From: Nitrosomonas sp.
Lineage (GTDB): Bacteria; Pseudomonadota; Gammaproteobacteria; Burkholderiales; Nitrosomonadaceae
Assembly: GCF_021731985.1 (NCBI RefSeq)
Contig: NZ_JAKFWH010000060.1
Location: forward strand, 61,457 to 125,456
Direction: 5' to 3'
DNA length: 64,000 bases
Positions 47,293 through 57,090 of this stretch are shown piece after piece. The position numbers and the translations under genes were made by a program. The first letter of the stretch is position 1. Each line of letters starts with the position of its first letter. The notes beneath the pieces are model-generated. The model made no database searches, was not told where the DNA came from, and saw only the letters and a list, made by a program, of their open reading frames with translations.

Positions 47293-47643
47293 ACTGAAAA
47301 TCCCATGTTTAAAATTAACCAAAGTAACCAATCTTATACTTTCTGATACGATCAATCGTGAGGTAAGATGATTAGACTTGCGCTAGCATTTCAGAAAAAT
47401 TATCTGCTATTTCAATTTAAGTAGAAAAGTCGCCTTGCTCCGTTTTTCCACCTGGTTTATTACTTTTATTTATTCTCACGTAGAACAAAATTGTCAATAA
47501 TGTCCAAAAGCCGAATTTCGAGTATACTGCCCCGCTGCAAGAATTTTCCAGAAAAATAAAAAATGATCTGGAAGCAATGTGTTAACACAGAATAAAAATT
47601 CTACATTTATAAATAATGAATTGGCATTTGCCAGGGAGAACTT
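47293..47643. other. Divergent promoter region of the carbonic anhydrase and His-rich protein genes
   Basis: About 350 bases hold no gene. A TATACT box at 47523 could serve the plus-strand gene with an unusually long leader of roughly 110 bases. A TTCCAG/CTGGAA pair (about 47543-47571) lies inside that leader. No known riboswitch was recognised. Confidence 0.35.
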
Positions 47644-48087
47644 ATGTACAAGCTATTACCAAGCGTTTTACTATTTTTGATACTTACCATGCCGTATAGT
47701 GTCATTGCCCATGAAGGGGAAGATCACGCGCACGATGAACCCGCTGCGGGGTCGTCATCACAATTGGAGAGCGGTAATGGGTGGCGAGTTATTCGTTCGC
47801 TTGAAATAGGCACTTCAGGAAAATTCGTTCATATGGTACATATTGACCATAGTGTCTATACAGATAAAACCATTTATAGCGCTGCTATCAATAGAATTTG
47901 CCCTTCCGATACCGAATTTTGCAGAATCAGATTCTGGAGTCAAGAGCGTTTTATACCGGAAAAAGTTTCTCTAACAACCGAACAAAATAAACAATTAAAA
48001 GCTGAATATTTAGTGAATAAGACTGCTGGAACTCATCAATTACGTTGGTCTTGCAGCGTTGATCCCGATAAGAAACATTGCTTCTAG
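47644..48087 (+). CDS. Secreted small protein with His/Asp-rich N-terminus, unknown function
   Basis: This 147-residue protein has a clear signal peptide (1-22, ending SVIA). The mature N-terminus is HEGEDHAHDEP, a metal-binding-looking His/acid cluster. A globular part follows with three or four cysteines (NRICPSDTEFCRIRFW, then RWSCSVDPDKKHCF at the end), consistent with disulfides in the periplasm. AGGGAG precedes the ATG. I do not recognise the family. The His cluster resembles the metal-catching tails of periplasmic metal transport components, but no transporter is adjacent. Confidence 0.75.
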   Translation: MYKLLPSVLLFLILTMPYSVIAHEGEDHAHDEPAAGSSSQLESGNGWRVIRSLEIGTSGKFVHMVHIDHSVYTDKTIYSAAINRICPSDTEFCRIRFWSQERFIPEKVSLTTEQNKQLKAEYLVNKTAGTHQLRWSCSVDPDKKHCF

Positions 48088-48163
48088 AATTAAAACGCCG
48101 CAGTAGCACGCAATAAACTTGGATAAGTAGTGCAAAAATAAAAGAAATTACGCTATTGTAATT

Positions 48164-49624
48164 TTAGATATGTAAAGCACGCTTATCCACGCCAAGAGCA
48201 GCTTCATGAAACACTTCCGATAGAGACGGATGAGCATGAACAATACAAGCAATGTCTTCACTGCTGGCTGAAAATTTCATCGCCATTACCGCTTCTGAAA
48301 TAAGTTCTGAAACATGCGGTCCGATCATATGAACACCCAATACACGATCAGTTTTTTCATCTGCTAATATTTTAATAAATCCGCTGGTCTCACCCATGGC
48401 ACGCGCACGTCCGTTAGCAATAAAGGGAAACTGCCCGGCTTTATAGGCGATGCCGGCAGCTTTCAATTCCTGTTCATTTTTCCCCACCCAGGCAATTTCG
48501 GGTGCAGTATAAATAACCCAGGGTACGATATTAAAATCGACCGGCTCATTTTCACTCACTTGCCCTTTCTCAAGGTGCATGATCATTTCAGCTACGGCCA
48601 CGCCTTCTTCAGATGCTTTATGCGCCAGCATTGGACCGCGCACCACGTCTCCCACCGCATAAACGTTAGTCAGATTGGTGCGGCAGTATTGATCAACCGT
48701 AATAAATCCACGCTCATCCAATAGCAAACCATTATCTTTAACACCCAATCCTGTGGTATTTGGGATACGGCCAATGGCAATAATTAATTTATCAACTTCT
48801 AAGATCTGCTCCTGATTGCTGGAATCGCTGTAATTAACAACCACACTATTCTTGGATGTTTTGATCGACTTGATGTTAATTCCGGTATTGATTTGCAAAC
48901 CGGCTTCTTTGGCAAATATGCTCTTAGCTTCTTTGGCTATCTGTTCATCAGCCGCCATTAGGAATCCAGGCATCGCTTCCAGAATGGTAACTTCTGCCCC
49001 TAGCCGGCGCCATACACTGCCCATTTCAAGGCCGATAACACCTGCACCAATAACACCCAGCCGTTTGGGCACCTCCGTTAACGCTAATGCGCCGGCATTA
49101 TCCAGGATCCGATCGTTATCAATCGGTGCAATCGATAACGATCGCGGTATCGAACCGGTTGCTATGATGACGTGCTTTGCCTGAATAGTTTCCGTATTGC
49201 CACTATCATCAACATTTATTTGCCAAATATTTGCGGACGCTTCCCGCTTTAATAATGTTCCTTTGCCATGCATCGATTTAACTTTATTCTTCTTAAATAA
49301 CGAGGCAATACCGGTAGTAAACGTAGTAACAATTTTGTCTTTGCGCGCAATCATGACAGGAACATCCACAGATACATTTTCTGTTGTAATGCCGTGAGCG
49401 GATAATTTGTGTTTTATCTGATAATAATTTTCCGAAGATTCCAGCAAGGCTTTCGATGGAATACAGCCTACATTTAAACAGGTACCGCCGAGGCTTGCCT
49501 TTCCTTTTGAATTTTTCCATTCATCGATACATATCGTATTCAAGCCAAGCTGTGCACAGCGGATCGCAGCAACATACCCCCCCGGACCCGCACCAATTAC
49601 TGCTACATCAAATGTTTCTGACAT
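48164..49624 (-). CDS. lpdA: Dihydrolipoyl dehydrogenase
   Basis: This 486-residue flavoprotein is the E3 component of 2-oxo-acid dehydrogenase and glycine-cleavage complexes. It has an N-terminal FAD-binding GAGPGGYVAAIRCAQLG, the redox disulfide GGTCLNVGCIPSKALLESS, an NAD-binding GAGVIGLEMGSVWRRLG, and the C-terminal catalytic HAHPSLSEVFHEA (His-Glu). All key residues are present. No E1 or E2 gene is adjacent in the window. It is 108 bases downstream of nagZ on the same strand. Confidence 0.97.
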   Translation of the reverse strand: MSETFDVAVIGAGPGGYVAAIRCAQLGLNTICIDEWKNSKGKASLGGTCLNVGCIPSKALLESSENYYQIKHKLSAHGITTENVSVDVPVMIARKDKIVTTFTTGIASLFKKNKVKSMHGKGTLLKREASANIWQINVDDSGNTETIQAKHVIIATGSIPRSLSIAPIDNDRILDNAGALALTEVPKRLGVIGAGVIGLEMGSVWRRLGAEVTILEAMPGFLMAADEQIAKEAKSIFAKEAGLQINTGINIKSIKTSKNSVVVNYSDSSNQEQILEVDKLIIAIGRIPNTTGLGVKDNGLLLDERGFITVDQYCRTNLTNVYAVGDVVRGPMLAHKASEEGVAVAEMIMHLEKGQVSENEPVDFNIVPWVIYTAPEIAWVGKNEQELKAAGIAYKAGQFPFIANGRARAMGETSGFIKILADEKTDRVLGVHMIGPHVSELISEAVMAMKFSASSEDIACIVHAHPSLSEVFHEAALGVDKRALHI

Positions 49625-49732
49625 GATTAAAGCCTTATGAAAAAATCTTATTAATGACGAAGTGATTTTAAATTAAAATGATGCTGTTGTTTATGATTCG
49701 ATTCGATTTGATTTGATCAATACATCACAAGT

Positions 49733-50785
49733 CTACTGAAATGGCAGTTCTTGACTTTCGCATCCAATCGCGCCGATCTCACGAACTGCTTGGACATAAT
49801 CGCCACTTTCGTGCAATTTTGTCAGTGAGCCAAAATTATTCCTGGCGTGCATACGGGCAAGACGAGAAAGGCTAGTCGCCGACATCTCCCAATGCAGTCC
49901 GGTTAAAATTTCATCTGCACCCGAGGAATTATTACAAACCAGTATCATGTCACAGCCTGCGGTGAGCGCAGCTTGTGCGCGCAAGAGCATTGATTCCAGG
50001 TAATCCCCGGCACCACGCATACTCAAATCATCACTAAAAATACAACCTTCGAACTGTAATTCCGTACGTAAAATTTTTTGTAACCAGATCGTTGAAAAAC
50101 CAGCCGGTTTTTGCTCGATTTCTGGATAGATCACATGTGCCGGCATGATTCCAGCCAATCCTGAGTCAATCATGTGTTGGAATGGAATGAGATCATTCAT
50201 TTCGATATCGATGTACCGGCGCTGATCAATTGATTTTTCCAGATGCGAATCGGTTTGGATATAGCCGTGACCTGGAAAATGTTTGCCTATCGCCAGCATG
50301 CCGCCTTTTCTAAGGCCCAGCATCAAATTATGTGCGAGATCTGAAACCGTGTTGGGATCATGATGGAAAGCACGATCCCCGATAACGCAGCTTTGTCCAT
50401 GATCCAGATCCAGCACCGGTGTGAAACTGAAATCCACGCCGCAAGCGTTTAACTCCGCTGCCAGAACAAAGCCAACCTGTATTGCAAGATGGCGGGCGCG
50501 AGCAGGTTGCTTATCCCATATTTTCCCCAATTCACGCATGGCGGGCAATTTTGTGAAATCTTTCTGAAAACGCTGAACACGGCCACCTTCGTGGTCAACC
50601 GCGATTAGTAAGTGGGGATTTCGTAACGCATGAATCTGCTGCGTTAATTCCGTCAGCTGACGATTGTTGGAATAATTTCGCGTAAAGAGTATGACGCCAC
50701 CCGTGAGCGGGTGTAAAAGCCTTTTTATATCATCTTCGGTCAGTTGTGTACCGGCGATATCGAGCATCACTGGACCAAGTGACAC
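49733..50785 (-). CDS. nagZ: Beta-N-acetylhexosaminidase NagZ
   Basis: This 350-residue cytoplasmic glycoside hydrolase family 3 enzyme removes GlcNAc from anhydromuropeptides in cell-wall recycling. It has [14 protein letters not shown] at the start, the substrate motif [13 protein letters not shown], the catalytic loop [10 protein letters not shown] and the nucleophile region [12 protein letters not shown]. The start is a GTG at 50785, two bases after the acpS stop and with GGAGAAG five bases upstream; a longer TTG start (50815) would overlap acpS. Confidence 0.96.
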   Translation of the reverse strand: MSLGPVMLDIAGTQLTEDDIKRLLHPLTGGVILFTRNYSNNRQLTELTQQIHALRNPHLLIAVDHEGGRVQRFQKDFTKLPAMRELGKIWDKQPARARHLAIQVGFVLAAELNACGVDFSFTPVLDLDHGQSCVIGDRAFHHDPNTVSDLAHNLMLGLRKGGMLAIGKHFPGHGYIQTDSHLEKSIDQRRYIDIEMNDLIPFQHMIDSGLAGIMPAHVIYPEIEQKPAGFSTIWLQKILRTELQFEGCIFSDDLSMRGAGDYLESMLLRAQAALTAGCDMILVCNNSSGADEILTGLHWEMSATSLSRLARMHARNNFGSLTKLHESGDYVQAVREIGAIGCESQELPFQ

Positions 50786-50787
50786 GA

Positions 50788-51165
50788 TTACTTCTCCAGC
50801 ACGACAAAAGCGCAAGCCATATTTATTTCATCACTGATGGAAAGATGATGTTGCGTAATACCTTTGTCGCTGATTAATTGATTGAGTTCAGGATGAAACT
50901 CAAAAAACGGTTTTCCCAGGCTATCATGAGTAATCGTAATATACGTCAAATTAACTGGATGGCGCAAACCGGTTCCCATCGCCTTCGACAGAGCCTCTTT
51001 CGCAGCAAAGCGGCTGGCTAGAAACAGAACGGGCTTACTGCTTGAGTGGTACTCCGGCCATTCGCTATCGGTTAATATGCGTCGCGCAAACCGTTCTCCA
51101 AAACGATCCAGTGATTGTGCAATCCGAGACGATTCTACAATATCGGTTCCAATACCATAGATCAT
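50788..51165 (-). CDS. acpS: Holo-[acyl-carrier-protein] synthase
   Basis: This 125-residue trimeric transferase attaches 4-phosphopantetheine from CoA to ACP. It opens [15 protein letters not shown] (Asp8-type metal ligand) and has the [21 protein letters not shown] motif with the second metal ligand Glu. It overlaps pdxJ by four bases and precedes nagZ by two, inside the rnc-era-pdxJ-acpS-nagZ series. Confidence 0.97.
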   Translation of the reverse strand: MIYGIGTDIVESSRIAQSLDRFGERFARRILTDSEWPEYHSSSKPVLFLASRFAAKEALSKAMGTGLRHPVNLTYITITHDSLGKPFFEFHPELNQLISDKGITQHHLSISDEINMACAFVVLEK

Positions 51166-51887
51166 TCGCGCGCCTCAAGCATGAGTTGTTTCATCTCTTG
51201 TACTGCTTGCTTAAAACCAACAAAAATAGCTCTGGCAACTATAGCATGACCGATATTCAATTCGGATATTTCAGGTAAGGCAGCAATCGGTTGAACATTT
51301 TCATAATGCAGGCCATGCCCGGCATTTACTTTTAAACCAAGATCAATGCCCATTGCAACCGCTTTTTTTACTTCGACGAATTGCTTTTCCTGCGCCTCCG
51401 GAGTAACTGCGTCGGCATAACTACCCGTATGGATCTCGATAACCGGTGCACCGGCGCGAGCTGCTGCATCGATTTGCAGCGGATCGGCATTGATGAAAAG
51501 CGAAACATGTATTCCCGCTTCCCCCAACTTCTGGCAAACACGTTTTATTTGATCAAAATATTTCACCACATCCAGTCCGCCTTCTGTCGTCAACTCCTCG
51601 CGTCTCTCAGGCACTAGGCAAATATCATGGGGCTTTATTTTAAGTGCAATAGCGATCATTTCTTCAGTCACGGCACTTTCAAGATTCATTCTTGTCGTTA
51701 ACCGATCGCGTAGAATCTCCACATCGCGATCCTGAATATGGCGGCGATCCTCACGCAAATGCAATGTGATGGCATCAGCACCAGCAGATTCAGCGATCAG
51801 TGCCGCTTCAATTGGATCCGGATAGCTTGTTCCACGTGCCTGTCTTAATGTGGCCACATGATCAATATTGACGCCTAATTCAATCAT
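51162..51887 (-). CDS. pdxJ: Pyridoxine 5-phosphate synthase
   Basis: This 241-residue TIM-barrel enzyme condenses 1-deoxyxylulose 5-phosphate with 3-amino-2-oxopropyl phosphate to make vitamin B6. It opens [20 protein letters not shown] and has [31 protein letters not shown] and [15 protein letters not shown], all standard for PdxJ. In most betaproteobacteria recO precedes it; here era lies only 48 bases upstream. Confidence 0.98.
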   Translation of the reverse strand: MIELGVNIDHVATLRQARGTSYPDPIEAALIAESAGADAITLHLREDRRHIQDRDVEILRDRLTTRMNLESAVTEEMIAIALKIKPHDICLVPERREELTTEGGLDVVKYFDQIKRVCQKLGEAGIHVSLFINADPLQIDAAARAGAPVIEIHTGSYADAVTPEAQEKQFVEVKKAVAMGIDLGLKVNAGHGLHYENVQPIAALPEISELNIGHAIVARAIFVGFKQAVQEMKQLMLEARE

Positions 51888-51935
51888 AATTTATGTTTCC
51901 AAAAATGCCAGCAAGTAAGAATAGCTGATATCTGA

Positions 51936-52829
51936 TTATTCATAACCTAGATTTCTTAATACACTTTCACTATCAGCCCACCCACTTTTAACTTTAACCC
52001 AGACCTCCAGATATACTTTACCCCCCACTAACAGCTCCATATCCTTACGTGCCTGGCTGGCTATTTGCTTTAACTTCTCGCCTTTTTTTCCAATAATAAT
52101 TGCTTTCTGATTCGGTTTCTCAACAAGAATTGTTGCATAAATTCTGTGCAAATCGCCTTCTAGGTTAAACTGATCCACCACGACACTGGTTGAATAGGGA
52201 ATTTCATCACCAACTAAACGGAACAGTTTCTCACGAATAAATTCTCCCGCAATAAACCGCTGACTGCGATCTGTTATTTCATCCTTATCAAATAAGGGTT
52301 GGTTAACTGGCAGATAGGTGCGGATTGTAGTAAGAAGCTCCGGTAATTGCATTTTATGTATGGCGCTAACCGGTATAATAGCTGCAAATTCAAATGTTTT
52401 TGCCATACTACCTAAGAAAGGCAGCAATTGATTCTTGTCAGCCAGCTTATCGATCTTATTCATCACTAAAATAACTGGAACATTCTTCGGAAGAATTTTT
52501 AGAGCAGTAAGATCGCGTTGATCAAAATGCATCGCTTCGATCACAAACAAAATAACATCCACATCTTGCATACTTTGCGTTACCACCCGGTTCATTGCAG
52601 TATTTAAACGGTTAGTATATTGCGTTTGAAATCCGGGTGTATCAACAAAAACAAATTGTGTTTGTTCATCCGTTAAAATGCCGTTAATCCGGAAACGGGT
52701 CGTTTGAGCTTTCTTGGATGTGATACTGATTTTTTGCTGCAGCAACTTATTCAGTAATGTTGATTTACCAACATTTGGACGGCCAATAATGGCAATGTAG
52801 CCAGTACGAAAATTGGCTTCAGTGGTCAT
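51936..52829 (-). CDS. era: GTPase Era
   Basis: This 297-residue GTPase assists 16S rRNA maturation and 30S assembly. The G domain has [15 protein letters not shown] (P-loop), a switch with [10 protein letters not shown] and the specificity motif VMNKIDKL. The C-terminal KH domain has [20 protein letters not shown] and the closing [19 protein letters not shown]. It is preceded by rnc, with a 38-base gap. Confidence 0.98.
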   Translation of the reverse strand: MTTEANFRTGYIAIIGRPNVGKSTLLNKLLQQKISITSKKAQTTRFRINGILTDEQTQFVFVDTPGFQTQYTNRLNTAMNRVVTQSMQDVDVILFVIEAMHFDQRDLTALKILPKNVPVILVMNKIDKLADKNQLLPFLGSMAKTFEFAAIIPVSAIHKMQLPELLTTIRTYLPVNQPLFDKDEITDRSQRFIAGEFIREKLFRLVGDEIPYSTSVVVDQFNLEGDLHRIYATILVEKPNQKAIIIGKKGEKLKQIASQARKDMELLVGGKVYLEVWVKVKSGWADSESVLRNLGYE

Positions 52830-52867
52830 TCTGACAAATCATAGCTATTAATGTAGTAACATTCATG

Positions 52868-53584
52868 TTATGAGTAATTTTGATGCGGGCATGCTTCTTC
52901 ATAAGCTAACTTTGCCGCTGCTTGTTCTGCACTCCGGCGGCTTGCGCCTTCACCGAATGTACGAATATTAAACATGGGTATTACACATTCCACTTTAAAT
53001 TTCTGTTTATGTGCTTTGCCGCTGGTTGTAACCACCACGTATTCCGGTAGTGCCAATTTCTGACTTTGCAAGAATTCCTGTAATAAGGTTTTTGGATCTT
53101 TACCTTGTGTTTTAAAATCAATACTCTGCATCAAAGGTAAGTAAAGTGTCCTAATCACATCTTCAGCCCGGGCATAATTACTATCCAGATAAATGGCACC
53201 TAATACCGCTTCCAAGGCATCAGCAAGAATGGAAGGACGATGACAACCACCGCTCTTTAGCTCGCCTTCCCCTAGTCGGATCAGCCTATCCATCTGCAGA
53301 TTCAGCGCCATATCAGATAATGCCTGCTGATTAACAAAATTGGCGCGAAGCCGTGATAAATGTCCTTCCGGCAAGTCCGGAAAACATTTATAAATTAATC
53401 CAGCAATCGCACAATTCAATACGGCATCACCTAAGAATTCGAGACGTTCGTTGTGAAATGCACTATGACTTCGATGCGTCAGTGCTTCTTGCAGTAATTT
53501 GAACTGCGTGAAAGAATAATCTATGCGCTTACAGTATGTATCCAGTAAAAATTGATAATTACTTTGTATCGCGTCATTTGGCAT
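52868..53584 (-). CDS. rnc: Ribonuclease III
   Basis: This 238-residue double-strand-specific RNase processes rRNA and structured mRNAs. The nuclease domain carries the signature NERLEFLGDAVLNCAIA with metal-binding acidic residues and LADALEAVLGAIYLDS; a C-terminal dsRNA-binding domain (about 155-230) ends in SRRSAEQAAAKLAYEEA. The ATG at 53584 has AGG seven bases upstream. An ATG at 53599 overlaps the DUF4845 stop (TGATG) and is an alternative start five codons longer. Confidence 0.97.
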   Translation of the reverse strand: MPNDAIQSNYQFLLDTYCKRIDYSFTQFKLLQEALTHRSHSAFHNERLEFLGDAVLNCAIAGLIYKCFPDLPEGHLSRLRANFVNQQALSDMALNLQMDRLIRLGEGELKSGGCHRPSILADALEAVLGAIYLDSNYARAEDVIRTLYLPLMQSIDFKTQGKDPKTLLQEFLQSQKLALPEYVVVTTSGKAHKQKFKVECVIPMFNIRTFGEGASRRSAEQAAAKLAYEEACPHQNYS

Positions 53585-53598
53585 CGTATTGCCTAGCA

Positions 53599-53970
53599 TC
53601 AATCGCTGATGGCTTCAAAATCAATATTTAAGGACAGATTGGCGATGAGTGGAATTTTTGTTGTATATTCTGCGCTCAGGACAATGCGACCATTCTCTTT
53701 ATTGATTTTAATATCTTGCCCATTAATGGATTTAATATTATCAATCTGGGCACGCCTATTAAACGATAGTCTTATTTGATTCAGATCCATATTCTGCGAA
53801 TTAGTATCCTTGATTATTGCTGTTAAGTTTTTTTGGATTGTGGAATATTCAATATAAGCCGGGGCAATTCTCAAGCCGGAAATGGCAATCAAAATCAAGA
53901 TCACAGACCACACCAGCAAACCAGATAAACTAATACCTTTTTGTTTTTGTAGCATCTTGTGATACCTCAT
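53599..53970 (-). CDS. DUF4845 family small membrane protein
   Basis: This 123-residue protein has one N-terminal membrane helix (about 15-35, LSGLLVWSVILILIAISGL) after a pilin-like QKGISLSG start, followed by a soluble periplasmic part with IAPAYIEYSTIQKNL. The position between lepB and rnc is conserved in betaproteobacteria, but the function is unknown. The ATG at 53970 has GAGGAGG five bases upstream, much better than a longer TTG start. Confidence 0.9.
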   Translation of the reverse strand: MRYHKMLQKQKGISLSGLLVWSVILILIAISGLRIAPAYIEYSTIQKNLTAIIKDTNSQNMDLNQIRLSFNRRAQIDNIKSINGQDIKINKENGRIVLSAEYTTKIPLIANLSLNIDFEAISD

Positions 53971-54004
53971 GCTTTCCTCCTCGTCCAAGAAAAAGCTTCA
54001 AGCG

Positions 54005-54808
54005 TTATTTAATGGATAATCCAACTCGGCCAAAATCTCCAAAATTCCACCAAATTATAAAAGCCTTACCAACAATATTCTCTTCCGGAACAAAACCCCA
54101 ATAACGGCTATCACTACTGCTGTCGCGATTATCACCCAGAGTGAAATATCTGCCTGCCGGTACTTCACAAGTGAATCCTGTACGATGATACTTACAATTA
54201 TCTCGAAATTCGAACTCCCTGACATTGGAATATTGAAGTCCTTTCACATCCTGATTAATGAGAATCGAATGGCTATCTGCGTTTAAGTATTCAGAGAATT
54301 TGTCGGAATAAATATATCCAAACCCTGACTCAACATATTTGTAGTCGCCCTCGTATTCCATTTTTATCACCTCACCATTCACAATCAATTGTTTATTATG
54401 ATAGGTGATCACATCGCCGGGTAGACCAATAACACGTTTGATGTAATCAATCGATGGATCTTCCGGATAGCGAAATACCAACACATCGCCACGCTTGGGT
54501 TCATTCATATCCAGAATTTTCTTGTTTAGAACTGGAAGCCGGATCCCGTACGTGTATTTATTGACTAGAATAAAATCGCCGACTAATAGTGTCGGTATCA
54601 TTGAGCCAGAAGGTATTTTGAACGGTTCAATTACAAATGAGCGCAGACTAAAAACGATCAGAATGATTGGAAAAAAACTTTTAGGATACTCGATCCACCA
54701 AGGCTCACTTTCACCCGCAGCGCGTTTCTTTTTCCAAAATAAATAATCTAATAAACAAATACTACCGGTAATTACAAGTAGTACAAACAAAATCAAAGGA
54801 AAATTCAT
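54005..54808 (-). CDS. lepB: Signal peptidase I
   Basis: This 267-residue inner-membrane protease removes signal peptides. There are two N-terminal membrane segments (1-20 and about 48-62). The catalytic Ser is in PFKIPSGSMIPTLLVGDF and the catalytic Lys in DYIKRVIGLPGDVI; the C-terminal GDNRDSSSDSRYWGFV box is complete. AAGGA precedes the start. It sits between lepA and DUF4845. Confidence 0.98.
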   Translation of the reverse strand: MNFPLILFVLLVITGSICLLDYLFWKKKRAAGESEPWWIEYPKSFFPIILIVFSLRSFVIEPFKIPSGSMIPTLLVGDFILVNKYTYGIRLPVLNKKILDMNEPKRGDVLVFRYPEDPSIDYIKRVIGLPGDVITYHNKQLIVNGEVIKMEYEGDYKYVESGFGYIYSDKFSEYLNADSHSILINQDVKGLQYSNVREFEFRDNCKYHRTGFTCEVPAGRYFTLGDNRDSSSDSRYWGFVPEENIVGKAFIIWWNFGDFGRVGLSIK

Positions 54809-54899
54809 TTTAATTCCTTTGGTAACACATTAAATATTTCATTAAATCGATTCAGCTTTAACTCAAAATTAAATAAAAGAATTCTACTTTTAGTATTCA

Positions 54900-56693
54900 T
54901 TATTTATTATCAACCTGCAAAATTGCCAGAAATGCTTCTTGCGGAATTTCTACATTGCCAACCCGTTTCATTCTCTTTTTACCTGCTTTTTGTTTCTCCA
55001 GCAACTTTCGTTTACGGCTTATATCGCCACCGTAGCATTTTGCCAACACATTCTTACGTAACGCCTTAACCGTCTCGCGCGAAATAATATGCGCGCCAAT
55101 CGCCGCCTGAACGGCGATATCAAACATCTGACGAGGAATTAATTGGCGCATTTTTTGCACTAGCTCGCGGCCTCGATATTGACTGCTGCTTCGATGGATA
55201 ATCAGGGATAACGCATCGACCTTATCACCATTGATCAATATATCCAGTTTTACTAAATCTGAGGCGCGAAATTCTTTGAATTCGTAATCTAATGAAGCAT
55301 ATCCACGGCTTGTCGATTTCAGACGATCAAAAAAATCCATGACAACTTCGTTTAAAGGCATTTCATAGGTCAGCATGACCTGCTTACCCATATATTGCAT
55401 ATTTGTTTGGTTCCCGCGTTTACTAACGCACAATGTAATCACTGCGCCAACAAATTCTTCCGGTACTAAGATCGTTGAAGTAATAATGGGCTCGCGAATT
55501 TCAGCAATTTTAGAAAGATCGGGGATTTTTGATGGATTTTCTATTTCAATCATCGTCCCATCGCGCATCAGTATTTGATAAACCACTGTCGGTGCAGTAG
55601 TAATCAAATCCATGTCATATTCTCTTTCTAACCGCTCCTGCACAATATCCATGTGCAGCAATCCGAGAAAACCGCAACGAAAACCGAAACCGAGCGCTTG
55701 GGATACTTCCGGTTCAAAATGGAGTGACGAATCGTTCAGTTTCAGTTTTTCCAGCGCTGAACGCAAAGCGTCATACTGATTGGATTCGATCGGGTACAAT
55801 CCGGCAAATACCTGTGGTTTTATTTCTTTAAAACCCTGTAACGGTGTTTCGGCTGGACGAATTGCTAAAGTTACCGTATCACCTACTTTTGCCGCATCCA
55901 GCTCTTTGATGCCGGAGATGACAAAGCCAACTTCTCCTGCACTAAGCGTTTCACGATAGAGTGATTTCGGCACAAATACACCCACATGTTCACATGTCTG
56001 CACTGCCTTACTGGCCATTAGTAAAATCTTGTCACCCGGTTTTAAGGTGCCATCCATAACTCTGACCAAGATGACAACGCCAACATAATTATCAAACCAG
56101 GAATCGATAATCAGCGCTTTTAACGGTGCATTGGGATCTCCCTTCGGCGCGGGAATCTTTGCAATCAATGCTTCTAAAACATCTTCAACCCCTTCACCGG
56201 TTTTTGCGCTGACTCTAACCGCATCCTGCGCATCAATGCCAATGACTTCCTCAATGTTGCTGATAACGCGCACGGGATCGGCAGCCGGCAAATCTATCTT
56301 ATTTAAAACTGGAACAACCTCAACACCTTGCTCAATCGCGGTATAACAATTTGCAACCGTCTGCGCCTCAACACCCTGCGATGCATCCACAACGAGAAGC
56401 GCCCCCTCACACGCGGCAAGAGAGCGAGAGACTTCGTAAGAAAAATCAACATGCCCGGGTGTATCAATTAAATTCAATAAATAAACCTCACCATTTCTTG
56501 CTTTATAGTGCAATGCAGCAGTCTGTGCTTTGATGGTAATGCCTCTTTCACGCTCCAAATCCATGGAGTCCAATACTTGCTCTTCCATTTCACGATCGGA
56601 TAGGCCACCGCATAAATGGATAATACGATCTGCCAATGTGGATTTGCCGTGGTCAATATGTGCAATGATGGAGAAATTACGAATATGCTGCAT
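54900..56693 (-). CDS. lepA: Translation elongation factor 4 (LepA)
   Basis: This 597-residue ribosome-associated GTPase has the P-loop [14 protein letters not shown], switch [16 protein letters not shown], specificity motif [12 protein letters not shown]-like domains and the LepA-specific C-terminal region ending [19 protein letters not shown]4 influences ribosome back-translocation and initiation under stress. It heads the lepA-lepB-DUF4845-rnc-era series, 91 bases before lepB. Confidence 0.98.
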   Translation of the reverse strand: MQHIRNFSIIAHIDHGKSTLADRIIHLCGGLSDREMEEQVLDSMDLERERGITIKAQTAALHYKARNGEVYLLNLIDTPGHVDFSYEVSRSLAACEGALLVVDASQGVEAQTVANCYTAIEQGVEVVPVLNKIDLPAADPVRVISNIEEVIGIDAQDAVRVSAKTGEGVEDVLEALIAKIPAPKGDPNAPLKALIIDSWFDNYVGVVILVRVMDGTLKPGDKILLMASKAVQTCEHVGVFVPKSLYRETLSAGEVGFVISGIKELDAAKVGDTVTLAIRPAETPLQGFKEIKPQVFAGLYPIESNQYDALRSALEKLKLNDSSLHFEPEVSQALGFGFRCGFLGLLHMDIVQERLEREYDMDLITTAPTVVYQILMRDGTMIEIENPSKIPDLSKIAEIREPIITSTILVPEEFVGAVITLCVSKRGNQTNMQYMGKQVMLTYEMPLNEVVMDFFDRLKSTSRGYASLDYEFKEFRASDLVKLDILINGDKVDALSLIIHRSSSQYRGRELVQKMRQLIPRQMFDIAVQAAIGAHIISRETVKALRKNVLAKCYGGDISRKRKLLEKQKAGKKRMKRVGNVEIPQEAFLAILQVDNK

Positions 56694-56796
56694 CAGGATA
56701 TGAAATATAAAAAAATAGATTCCTAGTAATAGGGGAAATTAACGTTGTAAAACTGGAAATTAAAATATTGTATTGACAGTTAAAAGGGGCAGCATT

Positions 56797-57090
56797 CTAA
56801 CGAAATTTGCCAAGATAATCATCTAAAGCTGCCACATCAAGAAAGTAATGACAGATCATTTGGTTAGTCAATGGAGCCATCAGCACCGGAATCTTCTCTC
56901 CATAAAGCGCAATCAATTCTGGATCGGAATCGATATCAACAACCTGAAACTCAAAAGATACTTGTCTTTGCAAATTTTGCAGAGCAACTATCATGTCTTG
57001 ACAAAGGTGACAATCTTCACGTCCATATACGATGAGTGTTTTTACTTGATCCGAGGCAAAGGGAGTTGACTCAATTTTTTTTGTCATCAT
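56797..57090 (-). CDS. Glutaredoxin-like thioredoxin-fold protein
   Basis: This 97-residue thioredoxin-fold protein has a CxxC-type site, YGREDCHLCQDMI, followed by VDIDSDPELIALYGEKIPVL with the cis-proline IPV. It belongs to the glutaredoxin-like (DUF836-type) proteins commonly placed next to lepA. It overlaps the end of degP by 20 bases, which points to co-translation. The redox partner is unknown. Confidence 0.9.
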   Translation of the reverse strand: MMTKKIESTPFASDQVKTLIVYGREDCHLCQDMIVALQNLQRQVSFEFQVVDIDSDPELIALYGEKIPVLMAPLTNQMICHYFLDVAALDDYLGKFR

